Positions 19,674 to 29,159 of a stretch of 64,000 nucleotides of DNA are shown one piece after another. This DNA comes from Aliivibrio fischeri. Its GTDB lineage: Bacteria > Pseudomonadota > Gammaproteobacteria > Enterobacterales > Vibrionaceae. Within the stretch, counting starts at the first letter, position 1; each line of letters starts with the position of its first letter. The notes below the pieces were generated by a model. That model did not search any database. It was given only the letters and a program-made list of their open reading frames with translations, and had not been told where the DNA came from. The translations under genes and the position numbers were made by a program. The stretch lies in NCBI RefSeq assembly GCF_009727955.1, contig NZ_WOBR01000014.1, positions 62,001 through 126,000 on the forward strand, read 5' to 3'.

Positions 19674-19715
19674 GGGACTAGGGACTAGGGACTAGGGACT
19701 AGGGACTAGGGACTA
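19674..19715. repeat. Six tandem copies of a 7-bp unit (GGGACTA)
   Basis: The heptamer GGGACTA is repeated six times without interruption right after add. It ends in an A-rich stretch. Related words (GAGACTAGAGACTATA near 5744 and its complement near 6075) occur in the dispersed repeat mosaic, so this may be a locally expanded member of that family. The count may vary between strains by slippage. Confidence 0.95.
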
Positions 19716-19925
19716 AAAATAATATATAACTGGTGTTGTAATACCAGCACCAGTGTTCTCGCTTTTCCTTATCTCTCTAGCGAAACGTACTCAACTCTCG
19801 TCCCTGCTTTTAACTTCAAACTGAACAATTTCTCACCATCCAATAATTGAGACATACCTCTCATTTCTATTGCTGATAGCATACGCGACTCCATTCTATT
19901 AAGTGTGATTCTGGTCGCTATTTTT

Positions 19926-22463
19926 ATGTCATGTAAAAACAACATATCTCTAAAGTTTGCTATTGCTATCCCATTTATGATCATTTTCACTCTGATCATG
20001 ACTGTAGTACTTAATAGCCAAGCGAGTATTTATAAGGACATGATCAGTCACATCAGTGAAAAATTATTAGATTCTTCTTCTCGCAGTATTGATGCAGCTC
20101 TTTACCACCAATTAGAAGACCCATTAAACGCCAATATCAATATGCGTAATACGATTGAACGTAATGAGCTTTATTTGCCAGAAAACGCCAAGAAACTACA
20201 GCGCTACCTAAATCAAAACTTAAAAAAAGAAGTCAGTACACTTAAACAAGTCGATATCATTGGCTATGGTAATCAAAAAGGTGATTACATTGGCTTTAGA
20301 AAAAATAAAAATAACGGCACCACTCATTTGCTTCTAAAAAAGCAGAATGACCACTTATATATTTATCACAACGATAATTTACAATCGCCAGTGCTGAACA
20401 TCATAAAAAACTATGACCCGAGAACTCGTCCTTGGTATCAAAAATCACTCGAAGACCCAAAAGCTCGCTGGAGTGATATTTATTCAAACGTAGAGGAAAA
20501 TGCATCCTCTCTGTTGTCAGCTATAGCTCCTGTTTATAATAAAAATAAAGAAATTGAAGGCGTTATTACAACGGATGTTTTACTTACCTCATTCAATAAA
20601 TTTTTAGATAAAGAAGCCGATGAAATCAACGGTAATATCTCTATTGTTGATAGTAATGGAACAGTCTGGCTGCATTCAGATCATAACCCTGATGCACCAA
20701 TGCATCATGATACTTCCCGCATAGATACAATTAAGAATCCAGTGGTTAAAGAGACGATTCTATATATTGAAAAAGTAGGGTTTGATAATGCATTACAAGA
20801 AAAAATAATTTCACTAAATATTGATGGCCAAAAACATTTTATGATGATCAGCCCTTTCCGGAAGCGCATTCCTGTTGAAGGCTATATCATTGCATCAATT
20901 CCAGAGTCAACGCTACTTGGAGCATTGCCACAACGACGACAGTTCACCATCATTATTACCATTATCGCCTGTCTTATCGCTTTCGTACTTGCGATTTATG
21001 TCATTCGAAAATTAATAAAACCGATTATTGATACGGCTAATTCAGCAAAAGAGTTAGCTCAAGGTAACTGGGATACTCCTCTACCAATTAATTGCACAAC
21101 TCAAGAAGTCATGGTTCTAACTCGTTCGTTTAAATTTATGGCAAACAACCTAAAACGATCGTTTCAAGAATTACAAGATAAAGTAACTTATGATTCGCTG
21201 ACTCATCTGTACAGTCGAACAGGTCTCGATAATGTTATCTCTCCTGCGATTACTGATAATTCAGGACTCATTTCTTTTACCATTAATGGCTTTCGAGACA
21301 TCAATGACTCTGTTGGACATTTAAGTGGCGACCACCTTCTTATTGATATTTCAGAGCGATTAAAAACGCATTATCAAGATCAAAATATAGAAATGGCCCG
21401 CATTGGCGGCGCTGAATTTGCCCTTTTCTTTTATCGTATTGATGATATACAAGAATTAATTAACTATGCGCAGCAATTACAATCCATATTTAATACCCCT
21501 ATTCAATCCGCATCAGGTGAAGTAGTCATTCAACTATCAACAGGGTTGGTGTATCAACTCGATGATCATGATGCAATGCATTGGTTACGTAGCGCTAGTT
21601 TGGCACTTGCTCATGCGCAAAGTAAATCAAGCAAATTGGCAGTGTTTGAACCTTACATGGCCGACATATCTCTGAAAAAAACCAAACTGGCTGCGGAGCT
21701 ATCACACGCGATAAAAAATGAAGAGTTACTCCCTTACTATCAACCATTAGTAAATTTTGAAGACGGTAAAATTCATGGCGCAGAAGCTTTAATTCGCTGG
21801 AATTCACCACAACGAGGAATCGTATCTCCAAATGAATTTATTCCTCTTGCTGAAGATAACGGCATGATAATCAATATTGGTCGTATGGTATTAAGACAAG
21901 CGTGTATCGACACCGCACAAAAAATTGCATCTGGAGAATGGCCCGAAGATTTCGTTATGCATGTTAATGTTTCAACAGAACAGCTGCATGATGGGAACAG
22001 CTATCAACGCTTACAAGCTGCGTTAACTGAATCAGGTCTTAAGCCTAAAAACTTAAGTTTAGAGATCATTGAGTCTCGCTTATTGAATAACGATACTTTT
22101 ATTATTGAATTATTAAATAAGGTCCGAGCACTTGGAGTACATATTGCTATTGATGACTTTGGAACAGGCTACTCATCACTGTCTTACTTGCACACTCTGC
22201 CTTTTGATTGCTTAAAGATAGATCGCTCGTTTGTAAAAAATCTAACTCGTGATAATGCAGAAACATCAATTGTTAACGCCATCATTCACATGGCAAAAGG
22301 ATTTAACGTGTCGATTGTTGTTGAAGGGGTTGAGACAAAAGAGCAAGCAGAAATATTGGACTCTTTAGGTTGTGATATTGCACAAGGCTACCTATACAGT
22401 AAGCCGTTACCAATTGAACAATGGGGAGAGCTGTCACACCTGATGCATCATACTCAGGCGTGA
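19926..22463 (+). CDS. Membrane Cache-HAMP-EAL phosphodiesterase with degenerate GGAEF
   Basis: A full-length paralog of the protein at 15944-18499, about 845 residues. The topology is the same: TM near 10-30, a periplasmic Cache region with YDPRTRPWYQK, a second TM near 340-360, HAMP, GGDEF-like and EAL domains. The diguanylate-cyclase signature reads ARIGGAEFALFF, with Ala at the catalytic Asp position (near residue 496), so cyclase activity is probably lost. The EAL residues are kept: GAEALIRW (Glu near 620), HVNVSTEQL, LEIIESRL, AIDDFGTGYSS, LKIDRSFV and VVEGVETKEQ. The ATG at 19926 gives an N-terminus parallel to the paralog; a GTG at 19905 is possible. Confidence 0.9.
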   Translation: MSCKNNISLKFAIAIPFMIIFTLIMTVVLNSQASIYKDMISHISEKLLDSSSRSIDAALYHQLEDPLNANINMRNTIERNELYLPENAKKLQRYLNQNLKKEVSTLKQVDIIGYGNQKGDYIGFRKNKNNGTTHLLLKKQNDHLYIYHNDNLQSPVLNIIKNYDPRTRPWYQKSLEDPKARWSDIYSNVEENASSLLSAIAPVYNKNKEIEGVITTDVLLTSFNKFLDKEADEINGNISIVDSNGTVWLHSDHNPDAPMHHDTSRIDTIKNPVVKETILYIEKVGFDNALQEKIISLNIDGQKHFMMISPFRKRIPVEGYIIASIPESTLLGALPQRRQFTIIITIIACLIAFVLAIYVIRKLIKPIIDTANSAKELAQGNWDTPLPINCTTQEVMVLTRSFKFMANNLKRSFQELQDKVTYDSLTHLYSRTGLDNVISPAITDNSGLISFTINGFRDINDSVGHLSGDHLLIDISERLKTHYQDQNIEMARIGGAEFALFFYRIDDIQELINYAQQLQSIFNTPIQSASGEVVIQLSTGLVYQLDDHDAMHWLRSASLALAHAQSKSSKLAVFEPYMADISLKKTKLAAELSHAIKNEELLPYYQPLVNFEDGKIHGAEALIRWNSPQRGIVSPNEFIPLAEDNGMIINIGRMVLRQACIDTAQKIASGEWPEDFVMHVNVSTEQLHDGNSYQRLQAALTESGLKPKNLSLEIIESRLLNNDTFIIELLNKVRALGVHIAIDDFGTGYSSLSYLHTLPFDCLKIDRSFVKNLTRDNAETSIVNAIIHMAKGFNVSIVVEGVETKEQAEILDSLGCDIAQGYLYSKPLPIEQWGELSHLMHHTQA

Positions 22464-22478
22464 CAAAAATAAGTGCGA

Positions 22479-23114
22479 TTACTTAATTAGCTCAACCGCT
22501 TCTTTTGCTAATAACGTTACTTTATTCCAATCTTTTGCCGCTACTGCATCTTTTGGTAGCATCCAAGAACCACCCACAGTGGCCACACAATCTAATGCTG
22601 TGTAGTCATTTACGTTCTGTGGATTAATGCCGCCAGTTGGACAGAATTGAACTTGTGGTAATGGTGCAGCCATCGCTTTTAATACTGATGGACCACCAAA
22701 TGCACTTGCAGGGAAAAACTTAAGATGAGAGTAACCTAATTCAATTGCTCGAATAACCTCAGAAGGCGTTGCAACACCAGGGATTAGTGGAACATCCGCA
22801 GTTTTTGCATGGGCTAACAAACTTGGTGTAAATCCTGGAGAAATAATAAATTGAGCACCCGCTTCAACAGCTTGGTCATACTGATGCGTACTAATAACAG
22901 TACCAGCGCCTACCAATGCTTTTGGCATCGCTTTACGAATTGCAGTAATTGCCTCTAAAGCAACCGCTGTTCGAAGCGTAATTTCGAACACATTAATTCC
23001 ACCAGCTGCAAGTGCTTGAGCCATTGGTACAGCGTCTTCCAATTGTTCGATAACCATAACAGGAACAACTGGTGATGCACTAAATACGTCTGAAGGCGAA
23101 AGGTTCCAACTCAT
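22479..23114 (-). CDS. eda: KDPG/KHG aldolase
   Basis: Cleaves 2-keto-3-deoxy-6-phosphogluconate to pyruvate and glyceraldehyde 3-phosphate in the Entner-Doudoroff pathway; it can also act on 4-hydroxy-2-oxoglutarate. The 211 residues fit the class I trimeric aldolase. The catalytic Glu is in NVFEITLRT, the GAGTVIS loop is present, and the Schiff-base Lys is in SHLKFFPASAFGG. CPTGGI and VGGSWMLPK line the phosphate site. No edd gene is adjacent, so here it stands as a single gene between signalling genes. It ends 15 bases from the convergent EAL gene. Confidence 0.95.
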   Translation of the reverse strand: MSWNLSPSDVFSASPVVPVMVIEQLEDAVPMAQALAAGGINVFEITLRTAVALEAITAIRKAMPKALVGAGTVISTHQYDQAVEAGAQFIISPGFTPSLLAHAKTADVPLIPGVATPSEVIRAIELGYSHLKFFPASAFGGPSVLKAMAAPLPQVQFCPTGGINPQNVNDYTALDCVATVGGSWMLPKDAVAAKDWNKVTLLAKEAVELIK

Positions 23115-23270
23115 ATTTTTTCTTAGCTCTCTTTACTCATTTAAAATAACCCCGGCATTTTACGCTAAAATCCTACTAATAGCTCTGACAAAGGTGAATT
23201 TTCACGCATTTATCATGTCCTATGGCATACTCACTCTCAGAGTTAAACCAACCATGTTGAGAATCCTATA

Positions 23271-24281
23271 ATGAAAACATCATTAACCGCTCTAATTAGT
23301 GCCACATTGCTATTATTGACTGGGTGCAGCCAACAAACATCAGCACCTAAAAATAATATGGTAGCTCAACAAGATGAGATTAACTCACCTCATACTTTTA
23401 TGTTGAGAGGAACAGTAATCATTGGTCATGAGTCTCAAAGCATTCAGCCCTGTAATAGTGACCAACAATACTGGGTAAACCTATCTCCAAGACAATGGAA
23501 AGCCGGAACTGATATTCAATCAACGCCTTACCAAGCAATGTATGGTGAATTTATTGGTCATTTTGAAGCGCCACCAAAAGGCGGTTTTTCTAGCGACTAC
23601 CCTGCTCGATTTGTTGTGTCACATATTAATCGCTTAGTTGCAGGCGAAGGTCCAAGTTGTGCCCAACCACCACAACCAACCAAAGCATTTGGTAATGAAC
23701 CTTTTTGGAATATGCAGGTAAAAGATGGAGAATTAATCTTTTCTCAAATGGGAAATCAAACCCAAAAACAGCCTATCACCAAACAGGAATTTACTCCGAC
23801 AAGACGAGAATACCAAAGCGAAAATTTCTCATTAATCATGACAAAAGGTCTATGCAACGACAGCATGGTTGAATCTATTTATGGTTGGAATTCAGAAGTC
23901 ACGGTTAATGATACGACCTATAAGGGTTGTGGGACATTAGCACCCAAAGATACTACGCTTAATTGGGTTGGTACTTACCAAGGAACCAGCACGCTAACAA
24001 CACCAGGATTAAACATTAATCTGGTTTTAAACCCTGATCACTCAGCAATCACTACCTATGATAATCAAACAGGTGAAGACCCATTAGTTGAGACGGGAGT
24101 ATGGCAGGCAACTCGTGATGATCATGTACACGTATTAATGAGCCGCCATCAACGCCAATATTTAATTGCTGAACGAACATTCACTAAAAAAGGAAAGCAA
24201 ATCCATACGGATAAGGAGACAGTGAATGGCGTTACCTTTCCAATAAAATCAGGGTTAACTCTATTCTCAACGGCTCAATAA
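23271..24281 (+). CDS. COG3650-type / NlpE-C-like lipoprotein
   Basis: 336 residues with a lipoprotein signal (LLLLTGCSQQ; Cys at about 19), so membrane-anchored facing the periplasm. After a linker comes a domain with FGNEPFWNMQVKDGELIF, the signature of COG3650-like proteins, and a C-terminal region (WVGTYQGT... LNINLVLNPDHSAITTYDN) similar to the copper-homeostasis NlpE C-terminal domain. Paired cysteines (QPCNS, PSCAQP, GLCNDS, KGCGT) may form disulfides. The function is not established. Its stop codon overlaps the start of the DTW-domain gene by one base (TAATG), suggesting translational coupling. Confidence 0.8.
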   Translation: MKTSLTALISATLLLLTGCSQQTSAPKNNMVAQQDEINSPHTFMLRGTVIIGHESQSIQPCNSDQQYWVNLSPRQWKAGTDIQSTPYQAMYGEFIGHFEAPPKGGFSSDYPARFVVSHINRLVAGEGPSCAQPPQPTKAFGNEPFWNMQVKDGELIFSQMGNQTQKQPITKQEFTPTRREYQSENFSLIMTKGLCNDSMVESIYGWNSEVTVNDTTYKGCGTLAPKDTTLNWVGTYQGTSTLTTPGLNINLVLNPDHSAITTYDNQTGEDPLVETGVWQATRDDHVHVLMSRHQRQYLIAERTFTKKGKQIHTDKETVNGVTFPIKSGLTLFSTAQ

Positions 24282-24880
24282 TGGATGTATTCATGACCTG
24301 CTCTACTTGTGGATTTACTCATAATTGTATTTGCGCACATCAACCAAATTTAAACTCAAATATTGAGTTTGCGTTGCTCTATCATGAAAACGAACGCCAC
24401 AAACTCACTAATACAGGTAAGCTGATCCTCAATAGTTTATCCAATACAACGGAATATACATGGCAACGAAAAGAGCCACCTCAAGCGCTTATTAATAAAA
24501 TAAACCAAGCAGACACTGAAACCTGGTTACTCTTCCCAAGTACAGAACCAGTACTCAGTGGTGATTTTTACCATCGACATGATTCAACCAAAAAACAACT
24601 TTTTGTACTACTCGATGCGACATGGCAAGAAGCAAAGAAAATGGTCAATAAAAGTCCTTGGTTAAAGGCATTACCTTGTTTGGAGATTCAAACTGACGAA
24701 GCATCTCGCTATCACTTACGTAGAAATCAAAGTGAAGGTAACCTATGTACGTGCGAAGCCGGAATTGAAGTATTAGAAATGGTAAAAGAGCCTGAAAATG
24801 CTCAAGCTCTTTCGTGTTATTACGATCAGTTTTTAACGGTGTTTCAAGCTGAACGAAGTGGACATAAATTTACTTCTTAA
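24281..24880 (+). CDS. tapT: DTW-domain tRNA-uridine aminocarboxypropyltransferase
   Basis: 199 residues of the DTW family. The N-terminal CSTCGFTHNCICAH is a zinc-type Cys cluster, LDATWQEAKKM contains the family D-x-T-W motif, and RYHLRRN and LCTCEAGIEVL follow. E. coli TapT (YfiP) makes acp3U at position 47 of several tRNAs from SAM; the same reaction is inferred. The start overlaps the lipoprotein stop; an in-frame ATG at 24293 (MTCSTCG) would be more family-like. The 3' end overlaps the convergent FIST gene by 11 bases. Confidence 0.87.
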   Translation: MDVFMTCSTCGFTHNCICAHQPNLNSNIEFALLYHENERHKLTNTGKLILNSLSNTTEYTWQRKEPPQALINKINQADTETWLLFPSTEPVLSGDFYHRHDSTKKQLFVLLDATWQEAKKMVNKSPWLKALPCLEIQTDEASRYHLRRNQSEGNLCTCEAGIEVLEMVKEPENAQALSCYYDQFLTVFQAERSGHKFTS

Positions 24881-27365
24881 TGTGTAGTGGTTTGGGCTCA
24901 CCTAAAAAGTAACCTTGTAAATAATCCACACCCATATCTTCAACAATTGAACACACCTCTTGGTTATGAACAAACTCGGCCACAGCTTTGGCATCTAGTA
25001 CATGACAAAGCTGTACCATCTGTTGAGAGATCAAACGCTGTCGCTTATCTTGATGCACATTTTTGATAATTGAACCATCAAGCTTAATAACCTGAGGCTC
25101 TAATTTCATGATCGCATCAATATTAGAATAACCTGAACCAAAATCATCAATAATAATTCGCGCACCTAAGCGTCTGAAATGATTACATACTTCAATGATA
25201 TGCCCATAATCTTGAATTTGTTCCGTTTCTAACACTTCAAATCCCACTCGCATTGGATTATCTAAACGGATCATGGATGACTCTAATAAATCTAGTGTTC
25301 TATCACTTAATAAATCTTGAGGAGATAAATTAATCGAGAACGTCAAATCATTCGACTGCATGATCTCAAAGATACTCGAAATCATTTCTCGACTTAAGCG
25401 AGTATAAAGATGCGTCCCCTCAACAGCCGGTAAAAACTGTCCCGGAGCAAATATTTGATCGTCTTCTTGAATTCGCATTAAACATTCTGTTGATGCTAGT
25501 TCATGTGTATGCGCTTTAAAAATAGGTTGACCATAAACCAGTACGCCTTTTTGAGAAATCGCTCGGTTGACACAAGTAAGCCAATCCAATTGATTTTGAC
25601 GAGAACGTTCTTCTTTCATCAGTTCTCTGGCATTGCACAAATGACGATTACGACGCATAGCAATTCGCCTTGCCTCTACGGTTTTTAGAATTAAGTCTTC
25701 AGAAGCAATGGTTGGGAAATCACGTCGACTGATTAGGCCTCCAGAGATAGAAACACTTAAATAGTCCACATCATCTAAACCATAAGGTTCAAAATTTTCA
25801 TGTTCTAGTTTTTCAATAAAACCAGTAATCTGCTTACGTAATACCTCACTGGCTGTATCACTATTAAATATGACACCCCATTCAGCAATACCAATACTGT
25901 AGAGCTCAATTTCAGACTCAATCGCTAAGCCTAAATGCTCTTTCATATAATAACTAATATCTTGCAATAACTTGTCACCAACATGGTAACCATACTTTTC
26001 ATTCACTTGGCTTAAATTGGTTAATTTAAAAGAGAGTAAATGATCCGTTAGCGCTACATGGGAAAGTCGCTCTTTCAATACCGTGCGATTAAGTAACCCA
26101 GTCCTTCTATCTGTGCGATAGGTTTGAATTAAACGTAATGACTGCTCTCTAATTTTATCTTCCAATTCAGAAGTCATATGATCCAAATCTTGAATTGAAT
26201 TTTTAATTAATGAAAACAGCGGCGTTAAATTATGAACACGTGGCGCACGAGAAAAAGTATCATATTCTGATGCGACGTCTTCGGATTCACTTAATGCAAG
26301 ATAGGTTAAGCTGTGGTGTAAAATCTGCTGATTATGAGAGCGGAAAAACTCTCCCATACCATAAACACCCTGACATAAACCAACATCAGAAAATGCCTGT
26401 AATTCTGTTGATTCCGTACTATTTTCAATCCGTGATTCACAGTTATAAATAAAAATAGACTCAGGTCGTCGATTCGCCAAACGAGCCGCGCCTTGGTTCA
26501 CTTGCTCTTGCGTTAATGACGGATGGTAATACGATAATCTCACCTCATCACCAACAGGCACCTCAGCAGAAAACAATAAATGCCCCTCTTTGGTTATTGA
26601 TTCAACCGTATTAATGATGCGCGCCGTCTCTTCCTCTAGCATTAAAGGAAAGGCTTGAATTTGGCTAAGTGCAAGTGGTTTGTTGTCAGCTAAGTACTTA
26701 CAATAAAAATCGTACGCAGGAATATGGTCAATCGCTTTAACCACCCGACCTTCAGAAGCAGTAACTCGAAAATGTTTACCAATCGGATTCCATTCAACAA
26801 AGGCTTCATACCAAGCCTGTAATTTTTCACCATGTAACGCAACTGCAACGATTTGGTCTTGATGAAACTCACCATTAAATAGGATCCAAGCACCTTCACC
26901 AGTATCCGTAGCTACACAGCCCGATACAGGAACAATGTAAGCTTGCTCAGAAAAAGCTTCAAAGAGTTTGTAATTGCTTGCAGAACCATAACAACTAAAA
27001 GCAATAACACTTTTCGTGGTCTGATTAACGGATAATTTTCTTAATAATTGATGGCCAACAAGTGGTTCATTTTCACCATGGACAATTGACGCTGATGTCA
27101 CGGTTGAAGAATCAAAAGTAGAGATAGATACAATTGTTGATTGAGTAAATACCGAAGAATTGATACTGGTATGAATCGCGCTGAGACCAACGATCTCAGC
27201 GTGAGGAAATAAGCACTGTAAAAAGGAATGATAAGTAGAGACTTCTTCCATCGATTGAGAAGAGAATATCTGAATTAAACATCCTGATGCCCTCTCTATT
27301 AATAGTGAATCACACTCTTCTTTAAGATGCGTAATGCTTTGAACACTAAATGAGAGAGTTTGCAT
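24870..27365 (-). CDS. FIST sensor domain-GGDEF-EAL protein, probably cytosolic
   Basis: 831 residues. The N-terminal part (about 10-380) matches FIST and FIST_C sensory domains, which bind small ligands possibly of amino-acid type; no TM segment is seen. A GGDEF-like domain follows (RTDRRTGLLNRTVLKERL start), but its signature reads YSIGIAEWGVIF, so cyclase activity is not expected. The EAL domain (about 580-825) has ECLMRI in place of EAL while keeping the Glu, INLSPQDLL, FEVLETEQ, IIDDFGSGYSN, IKLDGSII, AEFVHNQE and DYLQGYFLGEP. It may be an active phosphodiesterase or a binding protein. It is convergent with the DTW gene. Confidence 0.88.
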   Translation of the reverse strand: MQTLSFSVQSITHLKEECDSLLIERASGCLIQIFSSQSMEEVSTYHSFLQCLFPHAEIVGLSAIHTSINSSVFTQSTIVSISTFDSSTVTSASIVHGENEPLVGHQLLRKLSVNQTTKSVIAFSCYGSASNYKLFEAFSEQAYIVPVSGCVATDTGEGAWILFNGEFHQDQIVAVALHGEKLQAWYEAFVEWNPIGKHFRVTASEGRVVKAIDHIPAYDFYCKYLADNKPLALSQIQAFPLMLEEETARIINTVESITKEGHLLFSAEVPVGDEVRLSYYHPSLTQEQVNQGAARLANRRPESIFIYNCESRIENSTESTELQAFSDVGLCQGVYGMGEFFRSHNQQILHHSLTYLALSESEDVASEYDTFSRAPRVHNLTPLFSLIKNSIQDLDHMTSELEDKIREQSLRLIQTYRTDRRTGLLNRTVLKERLSHVALTDHLLSFKLTNLSQVNEKYGYHVGDKLLQDISYYMKEHLGLAIESEIELYSIGIAEWGVIFNSDTASEVLRKQITGFIEKLEHENFEPYGLDDVDYLSVSISGGLISRRDFPTIASEDLILKTVEARRIAMRRNRHLCNARELMKEERSRQNQLDWLTCVNRAISQKGVLVYGQPIFKAHTHELASTECLMRIQEDDQIFAPGQFLPAVEGTHLYTRLSREMISSIFEIMQSNDLTFSINLSPQDLLSDRTLDLLESSMIRLDNPMRVGFEVLETEQIQDYGHIIEVCNHFRRLGARIIIDDFGSGYSNIDAIMKLEPQVIKLDGSIIKNVHQDKRQRLISQQMVQLCHVLDAKAVAEFVHNQEVCSIVEDMGVDYLQGYFLGEPKPLHIKK

Positions 27366-27481
27366 TATTTATTAAGCCCTTATAAAAATAAAATTAACAA
27401 CATGTCATCCATAACTGAAACGGTAGAAACGTATGCGTTTTATAAAATTAAGGCGAACAAAGGTGCAAAAAATGGAACTAA

Positions 27482-28666
27482 CTACACATTAATTCCTGCT
27501 ACATATCCGCTAGACCATGCCCATTGGAAATTATAGCCACCAAGCCAACCGCTCACATCCATGACTTCACCGACAAAATACAAGCCAGGTACTTTCTTAG
27601 ACTCCATTGTTTTTGAAGACAATTCGTCTGTATTTACCCCACCTAATGTCACCTCAGCTGTTCTGTAGCCTTCTGTTCCATTTGGTAAAACTTGCCATTT
27701 GTGAAGTAAAGAGCATAACTCTTGCTGCTCTTTTGAATTGACTTGTTTTAGAGATCGCTCATTAAAAATAGTCTTATTTAGCAAAGTTTCAACTACTCTT
27801 TTAGGTAATAACTTTGCAAGTGAATTCTTGATGCTTTGATTTGGGTTACTCTCTCGCATTTTATCTAATTCTTCACTTAAATCATCATTAGGAAGAAGAT
27901 CGATCGTTACCCTTTGTCCCGCTTTCCAATAAGACGAAATTTGTAAAATAGACGGGCCGGATAAACCACGATGAGTAAATAATAAGTTTTCTTTAAAGCT
28001 GCTACCGTTCTCTGATTCCACAACAACAGGAATCGCAATACCAGACAGTTCAGAAAATGCTTCTTTATCTTCTTTATGCAGTGTGAATGGTACTAAGCCC
28101 GCAGTCGTTGGTACCATAGAAAGTCCAAACTGCTCAGCAATCTGATAACCAAATGGCGTTGCACCCAATTTTGGCATCGATAAACCACCCGTTGCGACCA
28201 CCAGAGACTCACACGCTAACTCATCTGAATCAAGCATGAGCGTAAAGCCTGTGTCCGTTTTTTCAATGTCAGAGATTTCACAGCGATAACGGTAATTAAC
28301 ACCAACTAATTCACACTCTTTAAGCAACATATCGACAATCTCTTTTGCAGAATCAACACAGAAAAGTTGCCCATGGTCACGCTCTTCAAACTCAATTCCG
28401 TATTTGGAGATCAAAGAGATAAAGTCCCAGTTGGTGTACTGAGATAAAGCCGATTTTACAAAGTGAGGGTTTTGACAGACATAGTTACTCGCAGTTACAT
28501 CGTAATTCGTGAAATTACAGCGACCACCACCTGAAATAAGGATTTTACGTCCCGGTTTTTTTGCATGATCAACAACCAATACTGAACGACCACGCTTAGC
28601 GGCTTCTGCTGCACACATTAATCCGGCAGCACCGGCACCGATAACGACTACGTCTACTTTTTTCAT
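27482..28666 (-). CDS. YhiN/HI0933-family FAD-dependent flavoprotein
   Basis: 394 residues. The N-terminal dinucleotide-binding motif VVVIGAGAAGLMCAAEAAKRG is followed by KILISGGGRCNFTN, which is diagnostic of the HI0933/YhiN family. The C-terminus contains VTLGGVNTDEL, GLYFVGEVMDVSGWLGGYNFQWAW and a final FAD-binding stretch. The enzymatic substrate is unknown. The start is the ATG at 28664-28666 with GGTGAGAG upstream; a longer TTG-start version adds five residues. It may share a minus-strand unit with uspB upstream. Confidence 0.9.
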   Translation of the reverse strand: MKKVDVVVIGAGAAGLMCAAEAAKRGRSVLVVDHAKKPGRKILISGGGRCNFTNYDVTASNYVCQNPHFVKSALSQYTNWDFISLISKYGIEFEERDHGQLFCVDSAKEIVDMLLKECELVGVNYRYRCEISDIEKTDTGFTLMLDSDELACESLVVATGGLSMPKLGATPFGYQIAEQFGLSMVPTTAGLVPFTLHKEDKEAFSELSGIAIPVVVESENGSSFKENLLFTHRGLSGPSILQISSYWKAGQRVTIDLLPNDDLSEELDKMRESNPNQSIKNSLAKLLPKRVVETLLNKTIFNERSLKQVNSKEQQELCSLLHKWQVLPNGTEGYRTAEVTLGGVNTDELSSKTMESKKVPGLYFVGEVMDVSGWLGGYNFQWAWSSGYVAGINV

Positions 28667-28714
28667 GACACTCTCACCCAAATTTAATTGGCATGGAGTG
28701 TACTATTATCAGCG

Positions 28715-29053
28715 CTAGATGCCCAAACTAATTACTAAGAAAAACACCGCAACACTCACAACCAATAGTGCGCTAGACAGCATAAAGAGATAGCGAGCTT
28801 TCTCACATTTGAATACAAAGAGCGTATCATGATGGTCAAGATACTCTTCTTGCCATAAATATTGAAGTAATTTGGTTTGCTTACCAAAATTACCATGCGT
28901 GGTGAAAAAGCCACGTCCATCAACCTGCTGATACAGCAATGGATGTGCCTCTCTCATAACAAAGAGAAGGGTTTTTAGCGTACTTAGGTATCGAATAATA
29001 TTGATACCTGTCACTGTAAATAACGCCAATAAAATTAGGTCGCCACTGATCAT
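28715..29053 (-). CDS. uspB: Universal stress protein B
   Basis: 112 residues with a hydrophobic helix at each end, as in E. coli UspB. Conserved core: INIIRYLSTLKTLLFVMREA, HPLLYQQVDGRGFFTTHGN and YLDHHDTLF. It is an inner-membrane protein, RpoS-dependent and linked to ethanol tolerance in E. coli; the molecular role is not known. The ATG at 29051-29053 is chosen because of an excellent GGAGGTGAGT five bases upstream; a longer ORF start five codons earlier lacks such a site. In E. coli uspB sits divergently beside uspA; here uspA is near with ftnA between. Confidence 0.92.
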   Translation of the reverse strand: MISGDLILLALFTVTGINIIRYLSTLKTLLFVMREAHPLLYQQVDGRGFFTTHGNFGKQTKLLQYLWQEEYLDHHDTLFVFKCEKARYLFMLSSALLVVSVAVFFLVISLGI

Positions 29054-29159
29054 ACTCACCTCCGACATTCTTGTCTAAAGTGCTAGATAAGCAACAACCT
29101 ATATTTACTGCCTCATCTACTTTTTATCATAGTTGGCATACGACTTTCTGGTGTATAGC

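Noticed and set aside
19674-19715. Tandem heptamers as a CRISPR-like array
   Set aside because: Units are 7 bp with no spacers; simple tandem repeat.
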